Source: Draconibacterium orientale
Lineage (GTDB): Bacteria > Bacteroidota > Bacteroidia > Bacteroidales > JAADGE01
DNA length: 45,196 nt
Direction: 5' to 3'
Assembly: GCA_020721645.1 (NCBI GenBank)
Contig: DYMH01000014.1
Span: 1-45,196 of the forward strand
Positions 1 to 6,689 of the stretch are shown one piece after another. The number at the start of each line of letters is the position of its first letter. The first letter of the stretch is position 1. Made by a program: the position numbers and the translations under genes. The notes below the pieces were generated by a model that was given only the letters and a program-made list of their open reading frames with translations, ran no database searches and was not told the DNA's origin.

Positions 1-56
1 TAATAAATCGTATTGCAATTAATAATAAAAAAAAAATACGGAATTGAGTTTTTTTC

Positions 57-222
57 CAATGTCGTTCAGTTAAGCATGTGTTCGGCTGAGGCTCTGCCTC
101 AGTCGGGCATATTTTGCAAGGCTCTGCCTTGCTTTGACAGACAGGCAGAGCTTGTCATGATAAATCGACTTAGGCAGAGCCTAAGCCGAACAGCAAATAC
201 ATTTCATAATCAAACGACATTG
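57..222. repeat. Nested palindromic repeat (166 bp) with four internal hairpins
   Basis: The outer ends are a perfect 10-bp inverted repeat, CAATGTCGTT at 57-66 and AACGACATTG at 213-222. Inside, a near-perfect inverted repeat pairs TGTTCGGCT-AGGCTCTGCCT (about 80-101) with AGGCAGAGCCT-AGCCGAACA (171-192). Four smaller palindromes sit within, each built on the AGGCTCTGCCT theme: 86-102, 117-131, 136-156 and 169-185. The whole can fold as one long cruciform or as a row of four hairpins. An open frame runs through it on the plus strand, but its sequence only reflects the palindromes and is not a gene. It may be a REP/MITE-like element; no other copy was seen in this window. It lies upstream of the rpmE2 promoter. 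Confidence 0.85.
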
Positions 223-323
223 ATTTTTTTTTCTGCCATTCTCCAAAAATAAGTCGTTTATAATTCATATCTTTGCTGCAAATCAGGTGTTTGTAAAATA
301 TATATAAAAATGTTGAAAAATTT

Positions 324-354
324 TTTGCAAATTTCAGAAAGACAGCTAAATTTG
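324..354 (+). promoter_or_regulatory. Bacteroidota-type promoter for rpmE2
   Basis: TTTG at 324-327 (-33 box), 19 bases, then TAAATTTG at 347-354 (-7 box) is an exact match to the Bacteroidota sigma-A consensus TTTG-N19-TAnnTTTG. Transcription should start near 361, giving a 5' leader of about 50 nt before the rpmE2 ATG at 410. A second exact -7 box, TATCTTTG at 268-275, has no matching -33 element. Confidence 0.75.
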
Positions 355-409
355 CAGTCCGAAACTATATGAAAAATTTTGGAATATCACATAAAATAAA
401 GATAAAGCA

Positions 410-673
410 ATGAAAAAAGGAATTCACCCCGAAAATTATCGTCTCGTAGCATTTAAAGATATGTCGAACGGTCATACTTTCATCACAAAATCAACCGTTA
501 ATACAAAAGAAGATATTGAAATCGACGGTACTACATATCCTTTGGTAAAAATTGAAATTTCCAACACATCACACCCTTATTTCACCGGAAAAATGAAATT
601 GGTGGACAGTGCCGGTCGTATCGACAAATTCAAAAAACGCTATTCTCAGCATTTGACAAAACCGAACGAATAA
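410..673 (+). CDS. rpmE2: 50S ribosomal protein L31 type B
   Basis: This 87-residue protein has the type-B L31 layout: an N-terminal MKKGIHPENYR, a central NGHTF and a C-terminal FKKRYSQ. Type B (L31B, also called YkgM-like) lacks the zinc-binding cysteines of the primary L31, and no cysteine is present here. L31 sits at the 50S central protuberance and bridges to the 30S subunit. Full length for the family. The ATG at 410 follows an A-rich leader without a Shine-Dalgarno site, usual for Bacteroidota. It is a single-gene unit with its own consensus promoter upstream and an intrinsic terminator at 704-729. In many bacteria the zinc-free form is induced by zinc limitation, but no Zur-like operator is recognisable here. 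Confidence 0.96.
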   Translation: MKKGIHPENYRLVAFKDMSNGHTFITKSTVNTKEDIEIDGTTYPLVKIEISNTSHPYFTGKMKLVDSAGRIDKFKKRYSQHLTKPNE

Positions 674-703
674 TTTTTTCTTCATATTAAATAGTAACAT
701 GGA

Positions 704-729
704 AGACTCTGGCAGCAGAGTCTTTTTTT
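704..729 (+). terminator. Intrinsic terminator of rpmE2
   Basis: AGACTCTG (704-711), loop GCAG, CAGAGTCT (716-723), followed by a run of T. The perfect 8-bp stem with a tetraloop lies 31 bases after the rpmE2 stop. Confidence 0.85.
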
Positions 730-844
730 CTTTGTAAAATAATGAAATTTTATTCTTTATTTTGAATTTTAAAATGTAATTTAATGGTTTCATGAAAAAA
801 AAATTTTTTTACATATTTTTCTCTTAATTTAGAATTTTATTGCT

Positions 845-2032
845 ATGAATCCAATACTTTTCGATGACCAATTTCGCGATAATTTTTTGCCCCTCACTTT
901 TACACGTCCCGTTGCCGAATTGCGATTGGGGATTTTAACACTTACCAAAAAATGGGAATGGTACCTTAAAAGCCACGTTTCTCATTTAACACAAAATTAT
1001 CTGAAAATTAAATATCCGACAGTTATCACACTTAATAATTTGATGATAAACGCACGGATTATCCCGAATGCCAAATTAACAGCAGAAATATTTTCGTTAA
1101 AAAAAGGAGAAGCTCTGGTGTCCGGCAATTTGATTGTCGCAGCACTTATCGCTGAGCATAAAATCGAAGAATTTCAGCCCGATTCACAAGAAGGATACAA
1201 AATTCGTGAAGTACAATCGACTTTCGATAAAATTTCAGATATTTGGGAACTGTTCAGTACGGCAGGCAGAGAGATAGAACACGATTTTAGCTTGATAACC
1301 AAAGACCGAAAATCAGAACCTTTGAGCAAAACAGTGAACACCCTGAATCCCGAACGTATTTTTCTGGAAAAAGGTGCAAAAGTTGAATTTGCCACACTCA
1401 ATCCGGGCGAAGGTTTTATTTACATCGGAAAAGATGCCGAAATAATGGAAGGTGCTTTGATACGCGGCTCGTTTGCTCTGGGAACGCACAGTGCAGTGAA
1501 AATGGGTGCTAAAATCTACGGTCCCACGGTTGTCGGTCCGCATTCCAAAGTAGGTGGCGAAATCAATAATTCTGTCATTTTCGGATATTCAAACAAAGGA
1601 CATGACGGATTTTTGGGCAATTCCGTTTTGGGCGAATGGTGCAATATCGGTGCCGACAGCAACAATTCAAATCTGAAAAATAATTATGCCGATGTCAAAT
1701 TATGGAATTACAAAAAGAAAGGATTTGTAAACACCGGCTTGCAATTTTGCGGACTTATCATGGGCGACCATTCAAAATGCGGCATTAATACCATGTTTAA
1801 CACAGGAACCGTGGTGGGAGTGAGTGCAAATATTTTCGGCGATGGATTTCCGCGTAATTTCGTTCCTTCGTTTTCGTGGGGCGGAGCTGCCGGATTCACA
1901 ACATATTCAATACCAAAGGCTTTTGAAACCGCCGAAAAAGTTTTTTCACGACGAGAATTGGTTTTCGATAAAATTGAGCAAGATATTTTGAAAAATGTTT
2001 TTGAGCAAACCGCCGAGTTTAGAGCAAAATAA
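845..2032 (+). CDS. GlmU-like sugar nucleotidyltransferase/acetyltransferase
   Basis: This 395-residue protein opens with the signature of the Bacteroidota GlmU-like family (TIGR03991 type): an NPILFDD start followed by LTFTRPVAELRLGI and the KKWE segment. The N-terminal part (about 1-160) is a divergent nucleotidyltransferase domain. The C-terminal part (about 175-370) has the isoleucine/valine/glycine-rich hexapeptide pattern of a left-handed beta-helix (for example IYIGKDAEIMEGALIRGS), as in acetyltransferases. By analogy with GlmU it probably makes UDP-GlcNAc or a related nucleotide sugar for envelope synthesis in the cytoplasm; the exact substrate is inferred, not shown. A thioredoxin gene follows after 36 bases and may be co-transcribed. 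Confidence 0.88.
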   Translation: MNPILFDDQFRDNFLPLTFTRPVAELRLGILTLTKKWEWYLKSHVSHLTQNYLKIKYPTVITLNNLMINARIIPNAKLTAEIFSLKKGEALVSGNLIVAALIAEHKIEEFQPDSQEGYKIREVQSTFDKISDIWELFSTAGREIEHDFSLITKDRKSEPLSKTVNTLNPERIFLEKGAKVEFATLNPGEGFIYIGKDAEIMEGALIRGSFALGTHSAVKMGAKIYGPTVVGPHSKVGGEINNSVIFGYSNKGHDGFLGNSVLGEWCNIGADSNNSNLKNNYADVKLWNYKKKGFVNTGLQFCGLIMGDHSKCGINTMFNTGTVVGVSANIFGDGFPRNFVPSFSWGGAAGFTTYSIPKAFETAEKVFSRRELVFDKIEQDILKNVFEQTAEFRAK

Positions 2033-2068
2033 TTGAAATTTAGTATCAAAAAATTAAAATGACAAAAG

Positions 2069-2407
2069 ATGAATATAAACGAGTCGATTAACGGAACAGA
2101 AGAATTTGCAAATTTGATAGATGAGAACGCAGGAATTCTTTTCTATTTTTCGCACGATGAATGCAATGTTTGCAAGGTTTTAAAACCCAAAGTAGCAGAA
2201 TTAATTAAGAAAAAATTTCCGCTCATGAAAATGTTTTATGTTGATGTACGCAAACAAGCCGAAATCGCAGGACAAAACTCGGTGTTCACAGTCCCAACAA
2301 TTCTTCTGTTTTTTGGAGGCAAAGAATATTCGCGCCGAAGCCGCAACGTTGGTATCGAAGAACTTGCCGAACTCATTGAAAGACCCTATAAATTGATGTT
2401 TGAATAA
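2069..2407 (+). CDS. Thioredoxin family protein
   Basis: This 112-residue single thioredoxin fold has an atypical CxxC at residues 32-35 (CNVC) instead of CGPC. A cis-proline is at residue 76 in the usual TVPT context. There is no signal peptide, so it should act in the cytoplasm as a thiol reductant. The NV dipeptide between the cysteines suggests a redox potential different from canonical TrxA, and the normal WCGPC tryptophan is absent. This looks like an accessory thioredoxin rather than the main one. It follows the GlmU-like gene at short distance and is closed by a terminator at 2415-2448. Confidence 0.88.
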   Translation: MNINESINGTEEFANLIDENAGILFYFSHDECNVCKVLKPKVAELIKKKFPLMKMFYVDVRKQAEIAGQNSVFTVPTILLFFGGKEYSRRSRNVGIEELAELIERPYKLMFE

Positions 2408-2414
2408 AATTAAC

Positions 2415-2448
2415 AAAAATCCACCACTAATGTCGATGGATTTTTTTT
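2415..2448 (+). terminator. Intrinsic terminator after the thioredoxin gene
   Basis: AAAAATCCA (2415-2423) pairs with TGGATTTTT (2437-2445), and T residues continue to 2448. It starts 7 bases after the thioredoxin stop. Confidence 0.7.
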
Positions 2449-2546
2449 AGCAGGTTTTCGTTGAATTATTCTTCGGAAATTAAACTTTTTCGCGGAATTT
2501 CACGTTTATCAACTTTCAAATCGCATCAATTTAAACCAAATTACCA

Positions 2547-3818
2547 ATGAATCAGATTCGTATTTTTAGTATTTTATTCTTTTTGATATTTCCGACTGGT
2601 GAAATCATATCGCAAACCAACTTTCGCTGCGAAAATGCGGTTTACGACCAAAACATCAAAACCGTTATTTTTCATCGCAACGAAACCGATTTCAATTATC
2701 CGGTCATCAATCTGAATACCAACGAGCAATTACAACTCAAATTCGATGACCTGTCCGCTGACACCAAGTCTCTTTATTACACTCTGATTCATTGCAATTC
2801 GGATTGGACACCATCGAATCTCCTGCCAATCGAATATTTAAAAGGATTTGCCGAAAATCCAATCAACGATTATCAATTTTCGTTCAACACCTTGATTCCT
2901 TATAATCATTATGAATTGGTGTTTCCAAACGATGATGCACAACCAATACTGTCCGGAAATTATCTTTTAGTTGTTTATGAAGATAATGATATTGATAAAC
3001 CGCTCATTACACGCCGTTTTTGGATTGTCGATTCCAAAGCAACGGTCGATGCACAAGTTAAGCAATCGACTTTGGTTGCTATGATACAAACAAATCAGGA
3101 AATAACGATGACCGTTAATACTTTTAAAGAAGGTGCGGCAGAACGTGTTTCGATGTACATCTCTCAAAATGGGCGACCTGATTATATCTTAGAAAATATT
3201 CGCCCCAATTTTGTCCAAAATTTCCAATTGATTTTTAACAATCCTCGAATTTTAAATTTTCCCGGAGGCAACGAATTTCATTATTTTAACAGCAAAGACC
3301 ACGAAAATGCTGTTGAACCAATCTCTTCCATTGAATTTGAATCGCCTTATTATACTTTTAAGTTGATTTCGCATAAAGACGAATCCTATTTTCCGTATTC
3401 ATATCACCCCGATTTGAACGGCGAACGTTTGATAACTGCCGAAAGGGTGGACAATCCGGATTTGGAAGCCGATTATGTCTATGTAGATTTTAATTTGATT
3501 TTCGATAAGCCTTTGGAAACCGGCGATTTTTATGTTTCGGGTGCGTTTACCGATTTTCGCTTATCGGACGAAACCCGCATGGAGTACAACGAAAAGACGA
3601 AATCGTACTCCTTGCGATTGCTGCTCAAACAAGGTTATTATAATTATGAATATGTTTTTGCAAAAAGTATAAACCACTTGTCCGATAATACTTTAACACA
3701 AGGAAGCCACTACGAAACCGAAAACAATTATTTGATATTTGTCTATTATCGAAATCCCGGAAATTCGTATGATGAGTTGATTGGGGTACAAGTTGTTAAT
3801 TCGATAAAAAAGTTATAA
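2547..3818 (+). CDS. Type IX secretion system plug protein (DUF5103)
   Basis: This 423-residue protein has an N-terminal signal peptide (hydrophobic FSILFFLIF, likely cleaved after about residue 22). The DUF5103 architecture follows: an N-terminal beta-sandwich with the DLSADTKSLYYTLIHCNSDW segment typical of the family, and a long beta-rich C-terminal half. Members of this family have been identified as the periplasmic plug that closes the SprA translocon pore of the T9SS when no cargo is engaged. The match here rests on family sequence features, not on genome context. With porQ at 15406-16482 it indicates that this organism runs a T9SS, although no other Por/Gld component and no cargo with a T9SS C-terminal domain is in the window. 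It is a single gene closed by a strong terminator. Confidence 0.87.
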   Translation: MNQIRIFSILFFLIFPTGEIISQTNFRCENAVYDQNIKTVIFHRNETDFNYPVINLNTNEQLQLKFDDLSADTKSLYYTLIHCNSDWTPSNLLPIEYLKGFAENPINDYQFSFNTLIPYNHYELVFPNDDAQPILSGNYLLVVYEDNDIDKPLITRRFWIVDSKATVDAQVKQSTLVAMIQTNQEITMTVNTFKEGAAERVSMYISQNGRPDYILENIRPNFVQNFQLIFNNPRILNFPGGNEFHYFNSKDHENAVEPISSIEFESPYYTFKLISHKDESYFPYSYHPDLNGERLITAERVDNPDLEADYVYVDFNLIFDKPLETGDFYVSGAFTDFRLSDETRMEYNEKTKSYSLRLLLKQGYYNYEYVFAKSINHLSDNTLTQGSHYETENNYLIFVYYRNPGNSYDELIGVQVVNSIKKL

Positions 3819-3822
3819 AAAG

Positions 3823-3858
3823 AAAAACCCGAGCATGAACTCGGGTTTTTCTTTTTTT
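3823..3858. terminator. Bidirectional intrinsic terminator
   Basis: AAAAACCCGAG (3823-3833) pairs with CTCGGGTTTTT (3840-3850) across a 6-base loop and is followed on the plus strand by a long T run. The plus-strand A tract before the stem gives a T tract on the minus strand. It can therefore serve both the plug gene (plus) and the SPT-like gene (minus), whose transcript would first run through repeat B1. Confidence 0.88.
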
Positions 3859-3860
3859 TA

Positions 3861-3951
3861 TAAGTAATAAGACAGATTTATTTGTATATTATAATGTCCG
3901 TATTCTTTTAAAAATCAATTTATTACTTTATTAACCATTAACCATTACTTA
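3861..3951 (-). repeat. Family B repeat, copy B1 (91 bp)
   Basis: The minus strand begins TAAGTAATGG (from 3951) and ends ATTACTTA (at 3861), giving 8-bp terminal inverted repeats. It contains the family core near AAAGTAATAAATTGATTTTT and the AGAATACGGACATTATAA block. It fills the convergent gap between the shared terminator and the stop of the SPT-like gene (3955). Related copies are at 12877-12974, 21377-21474, 37890-37980 and 44780-44870. Confidence 0.88.
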
Positions 3952-3954
3952 TCA

Positions 3955-5199
3955 TTAATTTGCAGCCGTAACTTCATCGGCAGTATAAATACCGTTGGCA
4001 AGTTTTTCGGCAACTTCCGAAAATGCTTTTATTGTTCTTTCAACGTGTTCTATTGTGTGGTCGGCTGTTGGAATGATACGAAGCATGATTTTCCCTTTCG
4101 GAATAACCGGATATATAACCGCCGAGCAGAAAATTTTATAATTGCTGCGTAAATCTTTCATAATATTAGTTACCATTGCCACATTTCCATTGAAAAATAC
4201 AGGTGTAACCGGCGATTCGCTCACGCCCAAGTCGAAGCCTTTTGCCTTCAAACCGTTTTGTAAGGTATTTACAACATTCCAAAGTTTTTCGCGTAATTCG
4301 GGTTTGGTTTTCAAGAGTTCCAATCGTTTCAAAGCTCCGATAACCATTGGCATTGGCAAGGATTTTGCGAAAATTTGAGAACGCATTGTATATTGTAAAT
4401 AGTCAATAACATAGGTTTCGGCTGCTACAAAAGCACCAATTCCTGCCATCGATTTGGCAAAAGTTGAGAAATATAAATCCACCTTATCCTGAACGCCGAA
4501 ATGTTCGCCCGTTCCGGCTCCGGTTTTTCCCATAGTGCCAAATCCGTGAGCATCATCAACTAAAAGTCGAAAATCGAATCGGTCTTTGAGGTCGGTAATA
4601 CCTTTTAAATTTCCCAAATCGCCTTCCATACCAAAAACGCCTTCGGTGATAACCAAAATTCCGCCGCCTGTTGTTTCGGCAAATTTTGTTGCGTGTTGGA
4701 GTTGTTTTTCCAAACTGCTCATGTCGTTGTGTTTATAGACAAAACGTTTTCCCATGTGCAGGCGGCAACCGTCCAAAATACTGGCATGAGAATCGGAATC
4801 GTAAACTATAACATCGTTTCGGTTCAGTACGGCATCAATTATCGAAACAATTCCTTGATAGCCGTAATTGAGCAAATATCCGCGTTCTTTGCCAACGAAA
4901 TCGGCTAATTTTTGTTCCAATTCTTCGTGAAAAACGGTTTGTCCGCTCATCATTCGGGCACCCATCGGATATGCCATGCCGTATTTTGCTGCCGCATCGG
5001 CATCAGCTTTGCGAACTTCCGGGTGGTTTGCCAAACCCAGATAGTTGTTCAAACTCCAAACCAACACATCGTTGCCCTGAAATTTCATTATCGGGTTAAT
5101 TTCGCCTTCCAATTTAGGAAAAGTATAATATCCGTGACCCACTTTTTGGTATTTTCCAAGGTCGGTGTCACCAATTTGTAATTTTTTAAATAAGTCCAC
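3955..5199 (-). CDS. Alpha-oxoamine synthase, probable serine palmitoyltransferase
   Basis: This 414-residue PLP enzyme of fold type I belongs to the KBL/BioF/SPT family. It has the GARMMSG substrate-loop motif, His138 in DSHAS that stacks on PLP, Asp215-Asp216-His218 in VDDAHGFG, and the PLP lysine Lys249 in STFAKS. It condenses an amino acid with an acyl-CoA (or acyl-ACP) and releases CO2. In Bacteroidota this length and sequence type is usually the serine palmitoyltransferase that starts sphingolipid synthesis. 2-Amino-3-ketobutyrate CoA ligase or BioF are the alternatives. No bio or tdh gene is adjacent, which favours SPT but does not prove it. The start is GTG at 5197-5199; a -7 box lies at 5232-5239. 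Confidence 0.85.
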   Translation of the reverse strand: MDLFKKLQIGDTDLGKYQKVGHGYYTFPKLEGEINPIMKFQGNDVLVWSLNNYLGLANHPEVRKADADAAAKYGMAYPMGARMMSGQTVFHEELEQKLADFVGKERGYLLNYGYQGIVSIIDAVLNRNDVIVYDSDSHASILDGCRLHMGKRFVYKHNDMSSLEKQLQHATKFAETTGGGILVITEGVFGMEGDLGNLKGITDLKDRFDFRLLVDDAHGFGTMGKTGAGTGEHFGVQDKVDLYFSTFAKSMAGIGAFVAAETYVIDYLQYTMRSQIFAKSLPMPMVIGALKRLELLKTKPELREKLWNVVNTLQNGLKAKGFDLGVSESPVTPVFFNGNVAMVTNIMKDLRSNYKIFCSAVIYPVIPKGKIMLRIIPTADHTIEHVERTIKAFSEVAEKLANGIYTADEVTAAN

Positions 5200-5231
5200 T
5201 TGATTATTATTTTAGATTTACAATAATTTGG

Positions 5232-5239
5232 CAAATATA
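5232..5239 (-). promoter_or_regulatory. -7 box of the SPT-like gene
   Basis: The minus strand reads TATATTTG, an exact TAnnTTTG match, 33 bases before the GTG start. The nearest -33 TTTG (plus-strand CAAA at 5256-5259) is only 16 bases away, so the promoter is less than ideal. Confidence 0.5.
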
Positions 5240-5362
5240 TAAATAAGTTGTGATACAAAAGGAACGACTATGGTGTTTTTTTAATTTCTAAATGTTTTAA
5301 TTTTCACATTTTCACATCTATGTTATACAATCAATGATTCGTAAAACATTACTTGACGAAAA

Positions 5363-5393
5363 TTTGAAAACCGGTTAAATAATCGTAAATTTG
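5363..5393 (+). promoter_or_regulatory. Consensus promoter of the Rpn-family gene
   Basis: TTTG at 5363-5366, 19 bases, then TAAATTTG at 5386-5393 is an exact match to the Bacteroidota consensus. The start of transcription would be near 5400, only about 11 bases before the ATG at 5411, or 23 before the in-frame ATG at 5423. Confidence 0.75.
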
Positions 5394-5410
5394 CTTTAAT
5401 AATAAATTTA

Positions 5411-6448
5411 ATGATAAATAAGATGTTAACTTCAACAAAATCACATATTAGATTCGATTGGGCTGCAAAAAAAATTCTTCGCAGTAAAGCAAATTTTGGA
5501 ATTTTAGAAGGTTTTTTGTCGGAATTATTTCAAGAAGATGTTAAAATAAAATCTCTTATATCCGAAGAAGGAAATAAAGAAACTCAGGACGACAAAAGTA
5601 ATCGAGTTGATATTCTGATAGAAAACACAAAAGGCGAAATAATAATTGTAGAAATTCAAAATACGAGAGAACTTGACTATCTTTTCAGAGTATTATTTGG
5701 TACTTCAAAAGCAATAACTGAATATATGAAAGAAGGTTCCCCTTATGCAATGGTAAAAAAAGTGATTACTATTAGTATTATTTATTTTAACTTTGGACAA
5801 GGTAAGGATTATCTGTATAAAGGACTTACAAAATTTGAAGGTGTAAATCAACATGATATATTTGAATTATCAGACGAACAAAAAGCATTATTCAATAAAG
5901 AAACTGTTTCAGATATTTTTCCATTTCATTATTTAATTCGTGTAAACCAATTTGATGATGTTGCAAAAAATACAATTGACGAATGGATATATTTCTTTAA
6001 AAACAGCGAGATAAAAGATGAATTTAAAGCCAAAGGATTACAAGAAGCACGAGAAAAACTCAAAACAATATCAATGACTCCTGCACAATTGGCAGAATAT
6101 AATAATTATTTGGATATTTTAAGTTCAAATGCAAGTATTGCTCAAACAATTGCTTGGGAAATTGAATGGGAAAAACAAAAAGCTGAAAAACAACTGCAAG
6201 AAGCTGAAAAACAACTGCAAGAAGCTGAAAAACAACTGCAAGAAGCTGAAAAACAACTGCAAGAAGCAGACAAACAACTGCAAGAAGCAGGCAAACAACT
6301 GCAAGAAGCAGACAAACAAAAAGAATTTGAATTAAAACAGCAACGAATTGAATTAGCAAAAATAATGATTATCAAAGGGGAAAGTAGTGATACAATTTCA
6401 GAATATACAGAATTATCAGTTGATGAAATTGAAATCTTGCGTAATTAA
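5411..6448 (+). CDS. Rpn family PD-(D/E)XK nuclease / putative transposase
   Basis: This 345-residue protein has an N-terminal PD-(D/E)XK nuclease domain of the Rpn/PDDEXK_2 type. Asp67 lies in RVDIL and Glu81-x-Gln83 in VEIQN, matching the D...ExQ catalytic pattern. The SHIRFDWAAKKIL opening is typical. Relatives promote RecA-independent recombination in E. coli and have been linked to phage defence and mobility. Residues 260-301 are six tandem heptads of the form KQLQEA(E/D/G) within a charged coiled coil of about residues 250-320. A short C-terminal segment with IIKGESSDTISEYTELS resembles the degenerate helix-turn-helix often found at the end of these proteins. It stands alone between unrelated housekeeping genes. 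The start is ATG 5411 or ATG 5423. Confidence 0.88.
   Translation: MINKMLTSTKSHIRFDWAAKKILRSKANFGILEGFLSELFQEDVKIKSLISEEGNKETQDDKSNRVDILIENTKGEIIIVEIQNTRELDYLFRVLFGTSKAITEYMKEGSPYAMVKKVITISIIYFNFGQGKDYLYKGLTKFEGVNQHDIFELSDEQKALFNKETVSDIFPFHYLIRVNQFDDVAKNTIDEWIYFFKNSEIKDEFKAKGLQEAREKLKTISMTPAQLAEYNNYLDILSSNASIAQTIAWEIEWEKQKAEKQLQEAEKQLQEAEKQLQEAEKQLQEADKQLQEAGKQLQEADKQKEFELKQQRIELAKIMIIKGESSDTISEYTELSVDEIEILRN
6188..6313 (+). repeat. In-frame 21-bp minisatellite in the Rpn gene
   Basis: Six uninterrupted copies of a 21-bp unit (AAACAACTGCAAGAAGCTGA plus one base) encode KQLQEA followed by E, E, E, D, G, D. The first three units are identical. Copies 4-6 differ only at the alanine codon (GCT to GCA) and the last codon (GAC or GGC). 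Each unit is one coiled-coil heptad, so gain or loss of units keeps both frame and register. Confidence 0.95.
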
Positions 6449-6689
6449 TTGAATAACAAATAGATAATCATATGCCTAACAAAAAAAAATGAAACCTTAT
6501 GAATTGATCTGTTTTGATTTTTTATTCTAATAACCAATAGTTATACTTTTAAGTCATTATAATATCCAAAACAACATTTTTTATATTTGCATATAACCTT
6601 TGTTTATATAGAGTGAACATTAAAAAAATAGGAATTTGCTTGAACTTCTACACATTTTCACATTCCCAAATTTTCACATTTTCTAATTT

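Noticed and set aside
13-252. 79-codon open frame at the left edge
   Set aside because: It runs through the nested palindrome and its translation only mirrors the hairpin repeats; no start context or family character.
6188-6313. Possible CRISPR-like direct repeats
   Set aside because: The 21-bp units are contiguous without spacers and are in frame in a coding gene.
6060-6375. Several open frames of 60-100 codons over the Rpn minisatellite on both strands
   Set aside because: They are by-products of the 21-bp repeat, which has no stop in several frames; products are low-complexity runs of Cys/Leu/Phe or Lys/Asn.
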